Part shown: one piece after another, positions 34,408 through 45,065 of the stretch
How the letters are laid out: each line of letters starts with the position of its first letter
How positions within the stretch are numbered: the stretch's first letter is position 1
Assembly (NCBI GenBank): GCA_026417425.1
Contig: JAOADF010000001.1
Location: 1-53,625 of the forward strand
Origin: Dictyoglomaceae bacterium
GTDB lineage: Bacteria; Dictyoglomota; Dictyoglomia; Dictyoglomales; Dictyoglomaceae
Length of the DNA: 53,625 nucleotides
Direction of reading: 5' to 3'
Program-made: the position numbers and the translations under genes
The notes under the pieces: model-generated
What the model saw: the letters and a program-made list of their open reading frames with translations, nothing else
Database searches by the model: none
Told to the model about the DNA's origin: nothing

Positions 34408-37400
34408 AGAACTATATTAATGAAGATGAAGATCTAAAAGCTCTTTTAGAGAAGATAAAAAATAAAAAGGAGCTCAAAATCGCTGGTATTACTCAAGGTG
34501 CTCTTCCTCTTTTTTTCTATTTTTTAAATTCTTATTATAATTCTCATATTTTGTGGATTATAAATAATGAGGATAAATTAGAGACTTGGAATTTTCTTTC
34601 TCAATACATAGAAAATTTTTGTATCTTTCCTCCTTTTGTCCATCTTCCCTATGAGAAACCATTAAGATCACCTATTACAGAAAGTAAAAGAATTAAAATT
34701 CTTGAAAGAGTATTAAAAAATGAAAAATCCTTTATATTAACATCATTAAAATCATTAATTTATCCTTTACTTCCTCCTTTTAGATTAATGGAAAGCTTTA
34801 TCCTTTTAAGAAAGGGTATGGAGATAAAAAGAGAGAAACTTTTGGAATATTTAAAGATGAATTCTTATGAAAGAATTGACAAAGTAGAAAGAGTAGGACA
34901 GTTTAGTATTAAAGGAGGAATTATAGATATATTTTCTCCCTCAAGCCCTTATCCTTTAAGAATTGAATTTATAGGAGATGAGATAGAATCATTAAGATTT
35001 TTTAGCCCTGAAACTCAAAGATCAATTGAGTTAGTTCAAGAATTTTCCTTACTACCTGTAAATGAATTAATAGGGGAAAGAGATGAAGAAAGATTATTTA
35101 GAAAAAGTGAAGAAAAATCTACATTTTTTGATTACTTACCCTCTGACACTTTAATAATATTCGATGATTTCCAGGAGAGTATTAAACTTCTTGAATTGTG
35201 GGAGAACAAAGGAAAAGAAAATTTTGAAAGGAGGACATATTATAAAGAGAAAATACCTGAAGATTTATATTTAAATAAATCTAATTTTTCTAAATATATT
35301 GAAAATTTTCCTAAAGTCTTAGTGAATTTCTATCAAAATCCTGACATTGTTCTTTCTTTCTCATCAGCACCTACCTATAGAGGAAAGGGAGAGATTTTAG
35401 AAAAAGAGTTAGAGAAGTATTTGGACGAAGGATGGAATATATATATACAAAGTGATTATAGAGAAATATTAGAAGAAAAGATTAAAAAATTTGTAAGTAA
35501 AATTAGGTTTTTAATTTCTGAAGAGATAAGAGAAGGATTTATTTGGGAAAAATTGAAAGTTTTAGTATTAACTGATAAAGAAATATTTGGATGGAAAAAG
35601 AAGAGACCTATAAAGGTTTCAAAAAGTAAAACAAAACCAATAGATTTAAGTCATTTTGAAATTGGAGATTATATTGTCCATATAAACTATGGAATAGGCA
35701 AATTCTTAGGATTAAAAAAACTTACGATAGAAAGGGAAACTAAAGAATATATTCAATTAGAATATGCAGACCAAAGCTATGTTTTTGTCCCCGTAGAAGA
35801 AATGTATTTACTCCAAAAGTATGTTTCCCCCAGTGATCAACCTCCATTATTAAGTAGATTAGGAACAAAACATTGGGAAAACACTAAAAGAAAAGTAAAG
35901 GATTCAGTAAAAGAAATTGCTCAAGAGTTGATAAAGATGTATGCTAAAAGAGAAATAGAAGAAGGTTACGCTTTTTCTCAAGATACAGAATGGCAGAGAG
36001 AGTTAGAGGCAAGTTTTCCCTATGAAGAAACTGAGGATCAAATTAAGGCACTTTATGAGATTAAAAAAGATATGGAGTCTAAAAAGCCTATGGAGAGGAT
36101 ATTGATTGGAGATGTGGGATTTGGGAAGACAGAATTAGCTTTAAGAGCAAGTTTTAAAGCTGTTGTAGATGGTAAGCAGGTGGCATTATTAGTTCCTACT
36201 ACCCTTCTTGCCTTTCAACATTGGAGAGTTTTTAGAGAAAGATTAGATATTTTTCCTGTAAATGTGGAAGTTTTAAGCAGATTGAAACCAGCTTCGGAAC
36301 AAAAAAGAATTTTAGAAAAATTAAAAAGAGGAGAGATAGATATTTTAATTGGAACCCATAGAATCTTACAAAAGGATGTAAAATTTAAAGATTTAGGCTT
36401 AATAATTGTGGATGAAGAGCATAGGTTTGGAGTTTTTCAAAAGGAAGGATTTAAAAAGAAATATCCTAATGTAGATATTCTTTATCTTTCCGCCACTCCA
36501 ATACCAAGAACCTTGTCTATGGTTTTAAGTGGAATCAGAGAATTTTCCATATTAGAAACACCTCCTCAGAATAGGCTACCTATTGAAACTTTTGTTGTAG
36601 AATTTAATCTTCAAGTAATTCAAGAGGGAATTATAAGAGAGTTAGAAAGAAAAGGTCAAATATACTATATTTGTAATGATATATCTCGTTTGGAAGCTTG
36701 CGCTAAAATGTTAAATAATTTAGTTCCAAAAGCAAGGGTTGGTATTGCTCATGGAAAAATGGAAGAAGAAGAATTGACAAAGGTAATGACAGATTTTTAT
36801 GATGGAAAAATTGACATTCTAGTTGCAACAACAATTGTTGAATCAGGTTTAGATGTTCCCAATGCTAATACTTTATTTGTGGAAAATGCTGAACATATGG
36901 GATTAGCCCAACTTTATCAACTTAGGGGAAGAATAGGTAGATCATCAAAAAAAGCTTATGCATATTTCCTACATGCTCCTTGGAAATCTTTATCTATCGA
37001 AAGTATAAAAAGATTAGAAGCATTAAAAGAATTTTCTGCTTTAGGTTCGGGATTAAGACTAGCATTGAGAGATTTAGAAATAAGGGGAGCAGGAAATTTA
37101 CTAGGAAAGGAACAACATGGACATATGGAAGAAGTTGGATTTTATCTTTATATGCAAATGTTAGAAGAAGCTATTAAAGAATTAAAACAAGAGAAAGAAG
37201 AAAAAGTAAATTGTAAAATATCTTTACCTTATTCTATAGTGATTCCCGAAAATTATATTTCTAATATCAGTGAGAGAATTTATTATTATCAAAAACTTGT
37301 AAATCTTGAGAACTTAGAATCCTTAGATGAGATAAAAAAGGAGATGGAAGATATTTATGGGAAGATACCTGTTGAAGTTCAAGTCTTATTTATTATAGCT

Positions 37401-37586
37401 GAGATGAAATATAGAGCTCAAAAGATGAAGATATTTAAAATAGATATTTTAAAAGAAAAGGTTATATTTTATTTTACCAATGGAAAAAGAGAGATTTCTT
37501 TACCTTCTGGAGATTTTATTATTCAAGGTGAATTTATAATTAAATTTTTAAAAGAAATCTCACTGGTTTATGAAAAAAAACCGTGA
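34395..37586 (+). CDS. mfd: Transcription-repair coupling factor Mfd
   Basis: A DNA translocase of 1063 residues that removes stalled RNA polymerase and recruits UvrA. Domains in order: UvrB-like N-terminal module (about 1-300, with GGIIDIFSPSSPYPLRIEF), the RNA-polymerase-interacting CarD/RID domain (about 418-490, IGDYIVHINYGIGKF), the RecG-like motor with Walker A GDVGFGKT (about 571) and Walker B DEEH (about 671), and the C-terminal TRCF domain. RecG-family motif VESGLDVPNANT and a QLRGRIGRS helicase motif VI are intact. Slightly short but complete. Confidence 0.98.
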   Translation: MFILKNYINEDEDLKALLEKIKNKKELKIAGITQGALPLFFYFLNSYYNSHILWIINNEDKLETWNFLSQYIENFCIFPPFVHLPYEKPLRSPITESKRIKILERVLKNEKSFILTSLKSLIYPLLPPFRLMESFILLRKGMEIKREKLLEYLKMNSYERIDKVERVGQFSIKGGIIDIFSPSSPYPLRIEFIGDEIESLRFFSPETQRSIELVQEFSLLPVNELIGERDEERLFRKSEEKSTFFDYLPSDTLIIFDDFQESIKLLELWENKGKENFERRTYYKEKIPEDLYLNKSNFSKYIENFPKVLVNFYQNPDIVLSFSSAPTYRGKGEILEKELEKYLDEGWNIYIQSDYREILEEKIKKFVSKIRFLISEEIREGFIWEKLKVLVLTDKEIFGWKKKRPIKVSKSKTKPIDLSHFEIGDYIVHINYGIGKFLGLKKLTIERETKEYIQLEYADQSYVFVPVEEMYLLQKYVSPSDQPPLLSRLGTKHWENTKRKVKDSVKEIAQELIKMYAKREIEEGYAFSQDTEWQRELEASFPYEETEDQIKALYEIKKDMESKKPMERILIGDVGFGKTELALRASFKAVVDGKQVALLVPTTLLAFQHWRVFRERLDIFPVNVEVLSRLKPASEQKRILEKLKRGEIDILIGTHRILQKDVKFKDLGLIIVDEEHRFGVFQKEGFKKKYPNVDILYLSATPIPRTLSMVLSGIREFSILETPPQNRLPIETFVVEFNLQVIQEGIIRELERKGQIYYICNDISRLEACAKMLNNLVPKARVGIAHGKMEEEELTKVMTDFYDGKIDILVATTIVESGLDVPNANTLFVENAEHMGLAQLYQLRGRIGRSSKKAYAYFLHAPWKSLSIESIKRLEALKEFSALGSGLRLALRDLEIRGAGNLLGKEQHGHMEEVGFYLYMQMLEEAIKELKQEKEEKVNCKISLPYSIVIPENYISNISERIYYYQKLVNLENLESLDEIKKEMEDIYGKIPVEVQVLFIIAEMKYRAQKMKIFKIDILKEKVIFYFTNGKREISLPSGDFIIQGEFIIKFLKEISLVYEKKP

Positions 37587-37592
37587 TATAAT
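37587..37592 (+). promoter_or_regulatory. Extended -10 promoter for the foldase gene
   Basis: TGATATAAT at 37584-37592 is an extended -10 element directly after the mfd stop. It lies 42 bp before the next ATG, with a weak -35. Confidence 0.45.
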
Positions 37593-37633
37593 CCCAAGAG
37601 ATTAAAAATAATAAATGAAGAGGTGATAGAAAC

Positions 37634-38704
37634 ATGGGTTTAAAAGGGATTTTTCAAAAAATCTTTATTATTCTTGTAATCATTGGCACATTAATAGGAG
37701 TTTCCATTGCTTTTATTTATCATCAAATGAATAATTATCCTGTGGTAAAAGTAAATGGTCTCTCTGTTCCAAGGGTAGATTATAAAGACCAATTTAAAAG
37801 GGTAAAGGATCAGTATGCAATGTATTTTGGTGTAGACTTTACAACAACTGATGGAAAAAAATTATTAACTACAGTAAAAAATGAAGCTGTAAAGGGTTTA
37901 GCTCAATGGAAAATAATAGAAAATGAGGCTAAAAAAAGAGGTATAAATGTAAGTAATAGAGAAGTAGAAAGTAAGTTTAAAGAAATTGAAAAGCAATTTT
38001 CTACAAAACTTCAATTTGAGATGGCTTTAGCTCAATATGGATTAACTCCAAGTTCCTTTAAAAAAGAAATTAGAAAAAGTCTATTATCCTCTAAACTCAT
38101 AGCAGAAATTGGTAAAGATGAAAAAGTCAAAGAGGATGAGATGAAAAAGTATTATGAGGAAAATAAATATTTATTTGAAAATCCCAAACAATATAAGGTC
38201 TCTATAATCTTAATTAAAGATGAGAAAAAAGCAAAAGAAGTTGCAAAGGAAATAAAAGATAAAAAGATATCCTTTGCTGATGCTGCAAAGAAATATTCCG
38301 AAGATTCTTCAAGTAAGGATAAGGGTGGAGATTTAGGGTATATTACCTCAGGCTATCTACCTTCAGAAGTAGAAAAGGTTACTTTTACTCTTCCCTTAAA
38401 TCAAATAAGTAATCCAATTAAAACTAATCAAGGATATTATATAACCAATGTTAGTGAAATAAAGGAAGCATATACTGTTCCATATATTCAGGCAAAACCA
38501 GAAATTGAGAAAACTCTTCTCGATGAGAAGAGAAGTAAAGTATTTAATAAATGGTTAGAGGAACAATATAAAAAAGCAAAAATAGAAAAGGACTTTTCTG
38601 ATAAAGATATATGGATGAAACTCTGGAGAAAGTTAATCCAATTTCAACAGATCTTTTATAGAGAAGATGCTAAAACCCCATTACCTTCTACCGAAGAGTC
38701 TTAG
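37634..38704 (+). CDS. Membrane-anchored parvulin-type peptidyl-prolyl isomerase (PrsA/SurA type)
   Basis: A 356-residue extracytoplasmic foldase. Residues about 9-30 form a signal anchor with no lipobox Cys. A SurA-N-like helical chaperone region (about 35-165) precedes one parvulin domain (about 178-280) with the family pattern YKVSIILI, SEDSSSKDKGGDLGYI and NQISNPIKTNQGYYI. A C-terminal helix and charged tail follow. It would help fold exported proteins, possibly the SLH protein. The mfd-foldase-mazG-hup order resembles the mfd-prsA-spoVT-mazG area of Clostridia. Confidence 0.9.
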   Translation: MGLKGIFQKIFIILVIIGTLIGVSIAFIYHQMNNYPVVKVNGLSVPRVDYKDQFKRVKDQYAMYFGVDFTTTDGKKLLTTVKNEAVKGLAQWKIIENEAKKRGINVSNREVESKFKEIEKQFSTKLQFEMALAQYGLTPSSFKKEIRKSLLSSKLIAEIGKDEKVKEDEMKKYYEENKYLFENPKQYKVSIILIKDEKKAKEVAKEIKDKKISFADAAKKYSEDSSSKDKGGDLGYITSGYLPSEVEKVTFTLPLNQISNPIKTNQGYYITNVSEIKEAYTVPYIQAKPEIEKTLLDEKRSKVFNKWLEEQYKKAKIEKDFSDKDIWMKLWRKLIQFQQIFYREDAKTPLPSTEES

Positions 38705-38791
38705 TTAAAAGATCAAGGAAAAATCAGAGTTCTAAAATACAGAAAGGAACTTATCTAAAGATAATAATCTTTAAAAAATATTGGGTATCCC

Positions 38792-38819
38792 TTGTTTTTT
38801 TTTAAAGTAATGCTATAAT
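38792..38819 (+). promoter_or_regulatory. Promoter for mazG-hup
   Basis: TTGTTT (38792-38797) and consensus TATAAT (38814-38819) with a 16-bp spacer, 51 bp before mazG. The -35 lies in a T-rich tract. Confidence 0.5.
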
Positions 38820-38870
38820 TATAGAGAAAATCAAGGATATTTTAGTAAGATGAAATATAGGTAGGTTCAT

Positions 38871-39638
38871 ATGGAAGAATTATGTAAAAATTTTATTGAA
38901 TTGGTAAATATTCTTAAGAGGGTGAGAAGAGAATGCCCTTGGGACAAGAAGCAAACCCCTTATTCTCTACTAACTTATTTTTTAGAAGAAGCCTATGAAC
39001 TTGTGGAAAGTATTCAGGATAATAAAGAGGAAAGTATAAAAGAAGAGCTAGGAGATGTTCTTATCCATGTAATCATGCAAAGTATAATGGCAGAAGAGAA
39101 AGGAAATTTTAAGCTATTAGATGTCCTCAAATTTGTTAATGAGAAACTTATTACAAGACATCCCCATATCTTTGGAGAAAAAGAGGTAAAAGATGTGAAA
39201 GAGGTTTTAGTAAACTGGGAAAATATAAAACAGGAGGAAAACAATAAAGGAATATTAGATGGGGTTCCAAAGACATTACCATCTCTTCTTGCTTCTTTAA
39301 GAATTCAAGAAAAGGTGTCACATGTTGGATTTGATTGGAAAAATGCAAAAGAAGTAATTCCTAAATTAAAGGAAGAGATAGCGGAATTAGAAGATGTTTT
39401 AAATGTTGAAAGAAAAGAGAAAATAGAAGAAGAAATTGGAGATTTGTTATTCAGTATTGTAAATCTTTCTCGACATTTAGGAATAAATCCAGAACTTGCA
39501 TTGAAAAACACTAATGAGAAATTTATTAAAAGGTTTAGATTTGTGGAGGAAAAAGGAAAGGAAACAGGAAAAAAATGGGAAGAACTAACATTAGAGGAAA
39601 TGGATAAATGGTGGGAATTCTCTAAAAATCTTTTTTAA
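38871..39638 (+). CDS. mazG: Nucleoside triphosphate pyrophosphohydrolase MazG
   Basis: Hydrolyses NTPs to NMP and pyrophosphate, removing damaged or excess nucleotides. 255 residues with the tandem MazG fold. The first half has CPWDKKQT (24-31) and the Mg2+-binding EEAYELVESI ... EELGDVL; RHPHIFGEK links to the second half with EIAELEDVL ... EEIGDLLFSIVNLSRHLG and the family C terminus EEMDKWWE. It is cytoplasmic. It is followed by hup after 29 bp. Confidence 0.96.
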   Translation: MEELCKNFIELVNILKRVRRECPWDKKQTPYSLLTYFLEEAYELVESIQDNKEESIKEELGDVLIHVIMQSIMAEEKGNFKLLDVLKFVNEKLITRHPHIFGEKEVKDVKEVLVNWENIKQEENNKGILDGVPKTLPSLLASLRIQEKVSHVGFDWKNAKEVIPKLKEEIAELEDVLNVERKEKIEEEIGDLLFSIVNLSRHLGINPELALKNTNEKFIKRFRFVEEKGKETGKKWEELTLEEMDKWWEFSKNLF

Positions 39639-39667
39639 AAATCTGCCTGGAAAGGGGGTGAAAAAGA

Positions 39668-39943
39668 ATGAAAAAGGCAGAATTTATTTCTAAAGTGGCT
39701 GAGAAGGCAAAGATTACAAAGAAAGAAGCCACTAAGGTAGTTAACAGTGTAATAGAGACTATTACTGAGACTCTTGCAAAGGGAGAGCCAGTTCAATTCG
39801 TAGGTTTTGGGACCTTCTCTGTAAGAAAAAGAGCTGCAAGAGAAGGAAGAAATCCTCGTACCCAACAGCCAATTAAAATTCCAGCAACAAAGGTACCAGT
39901 TTTCCGTGCGGGGAAAGAGTTAAGAGAAGCTGTAAAGAAATAA
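39668..39943 (+). CDS. hup: HU-family DNA-binding protein
   Basis: A 91-residue nucleoid protein. Helical dimerisation part MKKAEFISKVAEKAKITKKEA, then GFGTFSVRKRAAREGRNPRT and the DNA-binding beta arm with the intercalating Pro-containing tip (NPRTQQPIKIPA), ending in FRAGKELREAVKK. RBS GGGGGTGA. It ends just before a strong stem-loop. Confidence 0.97.
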   Translation: MKKAEFISKVAEKAKITKKEATKVVNSVIETITETLAKGEPVQFVGFGTFSVRKRAAREGRNPRTQQPIKIPATKVPVFRAGKELREAVKK

Positions 39944-39953
39944 AACAAAACCT

Positions 39954-39982
39954 TCAGGCTGGGGATCCCCCAGCCTGATTTT
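39954..39982 (+). terminator. Strong stem-loop after hup
   Basis: A perfect 11-bp G+C-rich stem (39954-39964 / 39968-39978) with a 3-nt loop ATC, followed by only four T. It lies between hup and gcvT. The stem is very stable but the T-run is short, so partial read-through into gcvT is likely. Confidence 0.8.
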
Positions 39983-40000
39983 CCACAAAGGAGTGAAATT

Positions 40001-41092
40001 ATGGCAAAGAAGCTTTATTTAGAAGAGGAACATATGAAGTTAAATCCTAAATTCATAGAGTTTGCAGGATGGCATATGCCTTTAGAATACAAAGGAGTAA
40101 CGAAAGAGCATCTTCAAGTAAGAACCAAAGCTGGAATATTTGATATATCTCATATGGGAAGAATAAGAATTAAAGGAAAAAGTTCCCAGGAGTTTCTTCA
40201 AAAAATTACCTCTAATGATATTAATAAATTATACTCAGGAAAAGCTCAATACTCATTAATCCTATCCCCAGAAGGCACTATTTTAGATGATATTATTGTT
40301 TATATGCTAGATAATAATGAATATCTTCTGGTAGTTAATGCTGGAAATAAAGAAAAAATAATATCTTGGATGAAAGAAAATAAATCTAAGGACTTAGAAA
40401 TAGAGGATGAAAGTGAATTTTTAATTTTACTTGCATTGCAAGGACCTTTATCGGAATCAATTTTACAGCCTCTTGTAAAAGAAAATCTTTTAGAATTAAA
40501 ATACTATCATTTTTATAAAACTCAAATATTTGAAACGGAAGTAATTCTCTCGAGAACTGGTTATACAGGGGAAGATGGTTTTGAAATTTTTATTCCTAAT
40601 TATAAAGCCAAAGAGTTTTGGAAATATTTCATGGAAAATACTAGTATCCTTCCTTGTGGTTTGGGAGCAAGGGATACTTTAAGAATTGAGATGGGATATC
40701 CTCTGTATGGACATGAGATCGATGAAAATACAACACCTTGGGAGGCAAATCTTTCTTTTGTAGTAAAACTTGAAAAATCTCATGATTTTATTGGAAAAAA
40801 AGCATTAATTGGGTTAAAAGATAAAAGAAATAAGTTTTTAATTGCTTTTGAACTTTTAGAGAATGGTATACCAAGACAAGGATATGGGATTTTTCACAAT
40901 GACGAAAAAATTGGTTGGGTGACCAGTGGGACTTTTTCTCCCATTCTAAAAAAGGGGATTGGTCTGGGATATTTAAGAAGAGAAATTTTAGAAGATAATT
41001 TAGAAGTTGAAATTAGAGATAAAAGAGTTAAGATAAAAATAGTTAAACTTCCCTTTGTTAAGAATACCTCTATTAAGAAAGGAGTGAGGTAA
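40001..41092 (+). CDS. gcvT: Glycine cleavage system T protein (aminomethyltransferase)
   Basis: Takes the aminomethyl group from lipoylated GcvH to THF, releasing ammonia and methylene-THF. 363 residues. GVTKEHLQVRTKAGIFDISHMGRI (33-56) and the folate-site NDINKLYSGKAQYSLIL are conserved; SRTGYTGEDGFEIFI and GLGARDTLRIEMGYPLYGHE include the catalytic Asp region. No promoter or riboswitch fits the 57-bp gap upstream. RBS AAAGGAGTG. Confidence 0.97.
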   Translation: MAKKLYLEEEHMKLNPKFIEFAGWHMPLEYKGVTKEHLQVRTKAGIFDISHMGRIRIKGKSSQEFLQKITSNDINKLYSGKAQYSLILSPEGTILDDIIVYMLDNNEYLLVVNAGNKEKIISWMKENKSKDLEIEDESEFLILLALQGPLSESILQPLVKENLLELKYYHFYKTQIFETEVILSRTGYTGEDGFEIFIPNYKAKEFWKYFMENTSILPCGLGARDTLRIEMGYPLYGHEIDENTTPWEANLSFVVKLEKSHDFIGKKALIGLKDKRNKFLIAFELLENGIPRQGYGIFHNDEKIGWVTSGTFSPILKKGIGLGYLRREILEDNLEVEIRDKRVKIKIVKLPFVKNTSIKKGVR

Positions 41093-41470
41093 ATGTATCC
41101 TGAGGATAGAAAGTATTCAAAGGAACATGAGTGGATAAAAATAGAAGGCAAAGAAGCCATAATTGGAATTACTTATTACGCTCAAAAGGAATTAGGAGAT
41201 GTGGTATATGTGGAACTTCCCGAAATAGGAAAAGAAATTAAACAAGGAGAAGCCATTGCTACCTTGGAATCTGTAAAAACGGCATCGGAAGTTTATTCAC
41301 CTCTTTCAGGAAAGGTTATAAAAGTAAATGAAATCTTGAAAGATAAACCTGAACTAATAAATGAAGATCCTTATAATAATGGATGGATTGTTGTGTTAGA
41401 GATTTTCAATCCCCAGGAATATGATAGTCTTTTATCTTATGAAGATTATAAAAAACTTGTAGAGGAATAA
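41093..41470 (+). CDS. gcvH: Glycine cleavage system H protein (lipoyl carrier)
   Basis: A 125-residue lipoyl carrier that shuttles the aminomethyl group between P and T proteins. The lipoylation site is Lys62 in TLESVKTASEVYSP. WIKIEGKEAIIGITYYAQKELGDVVYVELP is typical of bacterial GcvH. The start follows the gcvT stop directly (TAA then ATG), with GGAG just before. Its lipoyl group needs the lipoyl synthase proposed for the two radical SAM genes downstream. Confidence 0.98.
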   Translation: MYPEDRKYSKEHEWIKIEGKEAIIGITYYAQKELGDVVYVELPEIGKEIKQGEAIATLESVKTASEVYSPLSGKVIKVNEILKDKPELINEDPYNNGWIVVLEIFNPQEYDSLLSYEDYKKLVEE

Positions 41471-41473
41471 AAT

Positions 41474-42829
41474 ATGCCTTATTTTCCCCATACACCCAAG
41501 GAAGTAGAAGAGATGCTTAATTTCCTGGGGATTAAAAATATTGAGGAACTTTTTGAAGATATCCCAAAATCTATAAGAGAAAAAGCAAGAGAAAATTTTA
41601 ATTTACCAAAACCCTTATCGGAAATAGAAATTTATAAAGAATTAGAGGAAATCTCCAATAGAAATATAGGTAAAAATTATATTTCTTTTTTAGGGGGAGG
41701 AGCATACAATCATTATATTTCTCCTCTTGTAAGACAAATTATTTCTTATCCTACTTTTTATACCTCATATACTCCCTATCAACCTGAGGTGAGTCAGGGA
41801 TTCCTCCAAGCTATGTTTGAATATCAAAGTCTTATATGTGATCTAACAGGCATGGAAGTTGCCAATGCATCTTTATATGAGGCAGGTTCAGGAGTAGCGG
41901 AAGCAAGTTTAATGGCTTATAGAATAAATGGAAAAAAAGATATCTTGGTATCTCAAGGAGTTCATCCTGAGTATAAGGAAGTATTAAAAACATATCTTAA
42001 TGGCATGGATCTCAATTATAAGGAAATCCCTCTAAATGAAAAGGGAGAGACAGACCTAAAAATATTAGAAAAATCTTTATCCAATGAAGCCTCATGTTTT
42101 ATAATTCAAAATCCCAATTTCTTTGGAGTAATAGAGACAAAACTAAGTGAAATTTCCCAATTGGTTCATAAAAATAACTCTTTATTGATCGTTATTATAT
42201 ATCCCATATCTCTTGGAATTTTAAGAGCTCCAGGAGAATACAATGCAGATATAGTAATAGGAGAAGGACAATGTCTTGGTTCTCCTTTAAATTTTGGAGG
42301 ACCATACTTAGGAATATTTGCTACAAAAAGAGAATTTATAAGACAAATTCCAGGAAGATTAGTTGGAGAAACTAAAGATTTAGAGGGAAAAAGGGGTTTT
42401 GTTTTAACATTACAAACAAGAGAACAACATATAAAAAGAGCAAAGGCAACATCTAATATTTGTAGTAATGAAGCCCTTACTGCCTTAGCAACAACAATCT
42501 ATCTCTCCCTTTTAGGAAAAAAAGGATTAAGAAAGGTTGCAGAATTATGTTATGATAGAGCTCATTATGCAAAAAAGAAACTTTTAGAAAATATTGACGA
42601 TTTAGAACTTACTTATCCTTCTTATTTCTTTAATGAATTTGTAATTAGATTTAAAAAGCCTGCTAAAATCATCTATAAAATTTTAATGAATAAAAAAATT
42701 ATTGCAGGAATTCCCTTAGAAAAATTTTACCCAGAAAGAGATAAAGAACTTCTTTTAGCTTTTACAGAAATGAATAGTAAAGAAGAGATAGACTATTTGG
42801 TAAATAGTATGAGGGAGGCTTTAAAATGA
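41474..42829 (+). CDS. gcvPA: Glycine dehydrogenase (decarboxylating) subunit 1
   Basis: The N-terminal-type half of the P protein, 451 residues, aminotransferase fold. It starts [15 protein letters not shown] and has [13 protein letters not shown] (72-84), the family pattern for the substrate loop. It lacks the PLP lysine, which lies in gcvPB; the two form an alpha2beta2 enzyme in bacteria with split P protein. Its stop overlaps the gcvPB start (ATGA). Confidence 0.97.
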   Translation: MPYFPHTPKEVEEMLNFLGIKNIEELFEDIPKSIREKARENFNLPKPLSEIEIYKELEEISNRNIGKNYISFLGGGAYNHYISPLVRQIISYPTFYTSYTPYQPEVSQGFLQAMFEYQSLICDLTGMEVANASLYEAGSGVAEASLMAYRINGKKDILVSQGVHPEYKEVLKTYLNGMDLNYKEIPLNEKGETDLKILEKSLSNEASCFIIQNPNFFGVIETKLSEISQLVHKNNSLLIVIIYPISLGILRAPGEYNADIVIGEGQCLGSPLNFGGPYLGIFATKREFIRQIPGRLVGETKDLEGKRGFVLTLQTREQHIKRAKATSNICSNEALTALATTIYLSLLGKKGLRKVAELCYDRAHYAKKKLLENIDDLELTYPSYFFNEFVIRFKKPAKIIYKILMNKKIIAGIPLEKFYPERDKELLLAFTEMNSKEEIDYLVNSMREALK

Positions 42830-44271
42830 GAGAAATTCCACTACTATCTGAAATTAGTAATGAAGATAGAGAAAGTATTTCTTTACCAAAAGATATCGAA
42901 TTTTCTCCTTTCGAGGAGCTTCCAGAGGAACTTATAAGAAAAAATTTACCTTTACCCCAATTGAGTGAGATAGAGGTAGTAAGGCATTTTACAAATCTTT
43001 CTCTAAGAAATTTTGGGGTAGATTTAGGATTTTATCCTTTAGGTTCCTGCACAATGAAATATAATCCTAAAATTAATGAAGATATAGCCAATCTTCCTGA
43101 TTTTACTAAGATCCATCCCTATACTCCAGAGGATTTATGTCAAGGGTCTCTTCAAATAATCTACGAACTAGAGAAATTATTGTGTAGTATCACTGGAATG
43201 GATAAATTTACCTTCCAACCATCAGCTGGAGCCCATGGGGAATATACAGGTCTTTTAATTATAAAAGCCTATTTTAAAGATAGAGGAGAAGAGAGAAATA
43301 CGGTATTAGTTCCTGATTCTGCTCATGGTACTAATCCTGCTAGTGCAGTTATGGCAGGTTTTAGAACTGTAGAAATTCCATCGGATGAGAGAGGATTAGT
43401 AAATCCTAAAATTTTAAAAAAATATATTAGTAAAGATACTGCTGTATTAATGCTAACTAATCCCAACACCCTTGGTCTATTTGAGAAGGATATAGAAGAA
43501 ATTTCAAATATAGTTCATGAAGAAGGAGCCTTATTATATTATGATGGAGCAAATTTAAATGGAATTATGGGATATGCAAGACCTGGTGATATGGGATTTG
43601 ACGTTATTCACCTAAATCTCCACAAGACCTTTTCCACTCCTCATGGTGGAGGAGGTCCCGGAGCAGGACCGGTAGGAGTAAAGGAATATTTAGCTTGCTA
43701 TCTTCCCAAACCCTTAGTTGACTTTGATGGAGAAAAATATTATCTAAACTTTAATATTCCAAAGAGTATCGGAAGAGTTAGAAGTTTTTATGGAAATTTT
43801 TCTGTTCTTCTTAAAGCCTATATTTATATTAGATTAATGGGAGAAGAGGGGTTAAAAAAGAGCACTGAAATGGCAGTACTCAATGCCAATTATCTAAAGG
43901 AAAGATTAAAAAGTATTTTTTATGTTCCCTATTCAGCTATTTGTAAACATGAATTTGTATTATCAGGAAAGAGACAAAAGGAAAAAGGGGTAAAAACTTT
44001 GGATATTGCCAAAAGAATATTAGATTTTGGGATTCATGCCCCAACTATATATTTCCCTTTGATAGTAGAAGAAGCTCTAATGATTGAACCTACAGAGACA
44101 GAAACAAAATATACCTTGGATTATTTTGTATCTGTTTTAGAGAAAATAAATGAGGAGATTGAGGAAAATATTGATATAGTAAAGACAGCTCCTCATAATA
44201 CACCAGTAAAAAGATTAGATGAAACCTATGCGTTTAAGAACTTGAAGGTAAAATGGGATTTACAGTTGTAA
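42826..44271 (+). CDS. gcvPB: Glycine dehydrogenase (decarboxylating) subunit 2
   Basis: The PLP-bearing half of the P protein, 481 residues, decarboxylating glycine and passing the aminomethyl group to lipoyl-GcvH. PLP-binding Lys267 sits in [16 protein letters not shown], which also carries the Gly-rich loop. [17 protein letters not shown] (69-85) and [11 protein letters not shown] are signatures. It overlaps the first radical SAM gene by 19 nt. Confidence 0.97.
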   Translation: MREIPLLSEISNEDRESISLPKDIEFSPFEELPEELIRKNLPLPQLSEIEVVRHFTNLSLRNFGVDLGFYPLGSCTMKYNPKINEDIANLPDFTKIHPYTPEDLCQGSLQIIYELEKLLCSITGMDKFTFQPSAGAHGEYTGLLIIKAYFKDRGEERNTVLVPDSAHGTNPASAVMAGFRTVEIPSDERGLVNPKILKKYISKDTAVLMLTNPNTLGLFEKDIEEISNIVHEEGALLYYDGANLNGIMGYARPGDMGFDVIHLNLHKTFSTPHGGGGPGAGPVGVKEYLACYLPKPLVDFDGEKYYLNFNIPKSIGRVRSFYGNFSVLLKAYIYIRLMGEEGLKKSTEMAVLNANYLKERLKSIFYVPYSAICKHEFVLSGKRQKEKGVKTLDIAKRILDFGIHAPTIYFPLIVEEALMIEPTETETKYTLDYFVSVLEKINEEIEENIDIVKTAPHNTPVKRLDETYAFKNLKVKWDLQL

Positions 44272-45065
44272 AACCCAAAAAAACCTTACCGTTAAGTATA
44301 ACTGGAGAATTATGTGAGCTTCAATGTGATCATTGCAAAGGTCATTACCTTAGAGGGATGATACCTCTTTCTGAAATTGAGAAAAAAATTCAGAATAATA
44401 ATTATAAAAGTATATTAGTTAGTGGAGGCTTTGATTTTAATGGAAAGTTATCAAATATACCTGTAAATATCTTAGAAGATTTAAAGAAGAAAGGATTTAA
44501 ACTTAACTATCATTTAGGATTGATAAAAAAAGAAAATATTAAAAATATTATGGGAATTATAGATGAAGTATCCTTTGATCTCATTTTAGATGATGAAATA
44601 ATTAAAAGTATTTTTCATCTAAATAAAACCGCGGAAGATTTTAAAAAAACTTTTAAACTTTTAAATAAATATTTTTCCGTAAGCCCTCATATTGTTTTAG
44701 GATTAAATTGGGGAAAAATTGAAAAGGAATATGAAGCTATTGAGTTTTTATCAAGATTTAATCCTATAAAGATAATTTTTATTATCTTTACTCCCATCAA
44801 AAATACTCCTATGGGGCATATTTCTCCACCACCCATAAATATGCTCAAAAAATTTTTCCTTTTTATAAAAGAAAAAATGCCCAAGGTAAATCTTTATTTA
44901 GGTTGTGTAAGACCTTCAGGTAATTATAGAGAAAAATTAGATCTTTTAGCATATGAGATGGGATTTAAAGCAATTGTAAATCCTCATCCAAAGGTTTTAG
45001 AGTATCTTAAAAAGTCTAATTTAATAGAAGATTATTTTTATGAATGCTGTGCATTTTTAAAATGA
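44253..45065 (+). CDS. Radical SAM protein, candidate subunit of a two-protein lipoyl synthase (LipS1/LipS2 type)
   Basis: A 270-residue radical SAM protein. The SAM-cluster motif is CELQCDHC (Cys21, Cys25, Cys28), followed by a TIM-barrel pattern with a Gly-rich strand VSGGFD. Further Cys occur in LGCVRPSG and at the C terminus in YECCAF, enough for an auxiliary cluster. It starts inside gcvPB (19-nt overlap), has AAGGT just upstream, and ends overlapping the next radical SAM gene by 4 nt. Tight coupling to the lipoate-dependent gcv genes, plus the pair arrangement, supports a role in sulfur insertion into octanoyl-GcvH. It does not look like classical LipA, which has CxxxxxC-plus-CxxxCxxC clusters. 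Biotin-synthase-like activity is an alternative. Confidence 0.62.
   Translation: MGFTVVKPKKTLPLSITGELCELQCDHCKGHYLRGMIPLSEIEKKIQNNNYKSILVSGGFDFNGKLSNIPVNILEDLKKKGFKLNYHLGLIKKENIKNIMGIIDEVSFDLILDDEIIKSIFHLNKTAEDFKKTFKLLNKYFSVSPHIVLGLNWGKIEKEYEAIEFLSRFNPIKIIFIIFTPIKNTPMGHISPPPINMLKKFFLFIKEKMPKVNLYLGCVRPSGNYREKLDLLAYEMGFKAIVNPHPKVLEYLKKSNLIEDYFYECCAFLK

Noticed and set aside
39943..40001. Glycine riboswitch ahead of gcvT
   Set aside because: The gap is only 57 bp and is mostly the hairpin after hup; there is no room for even one glycine aptamer and no matching core.
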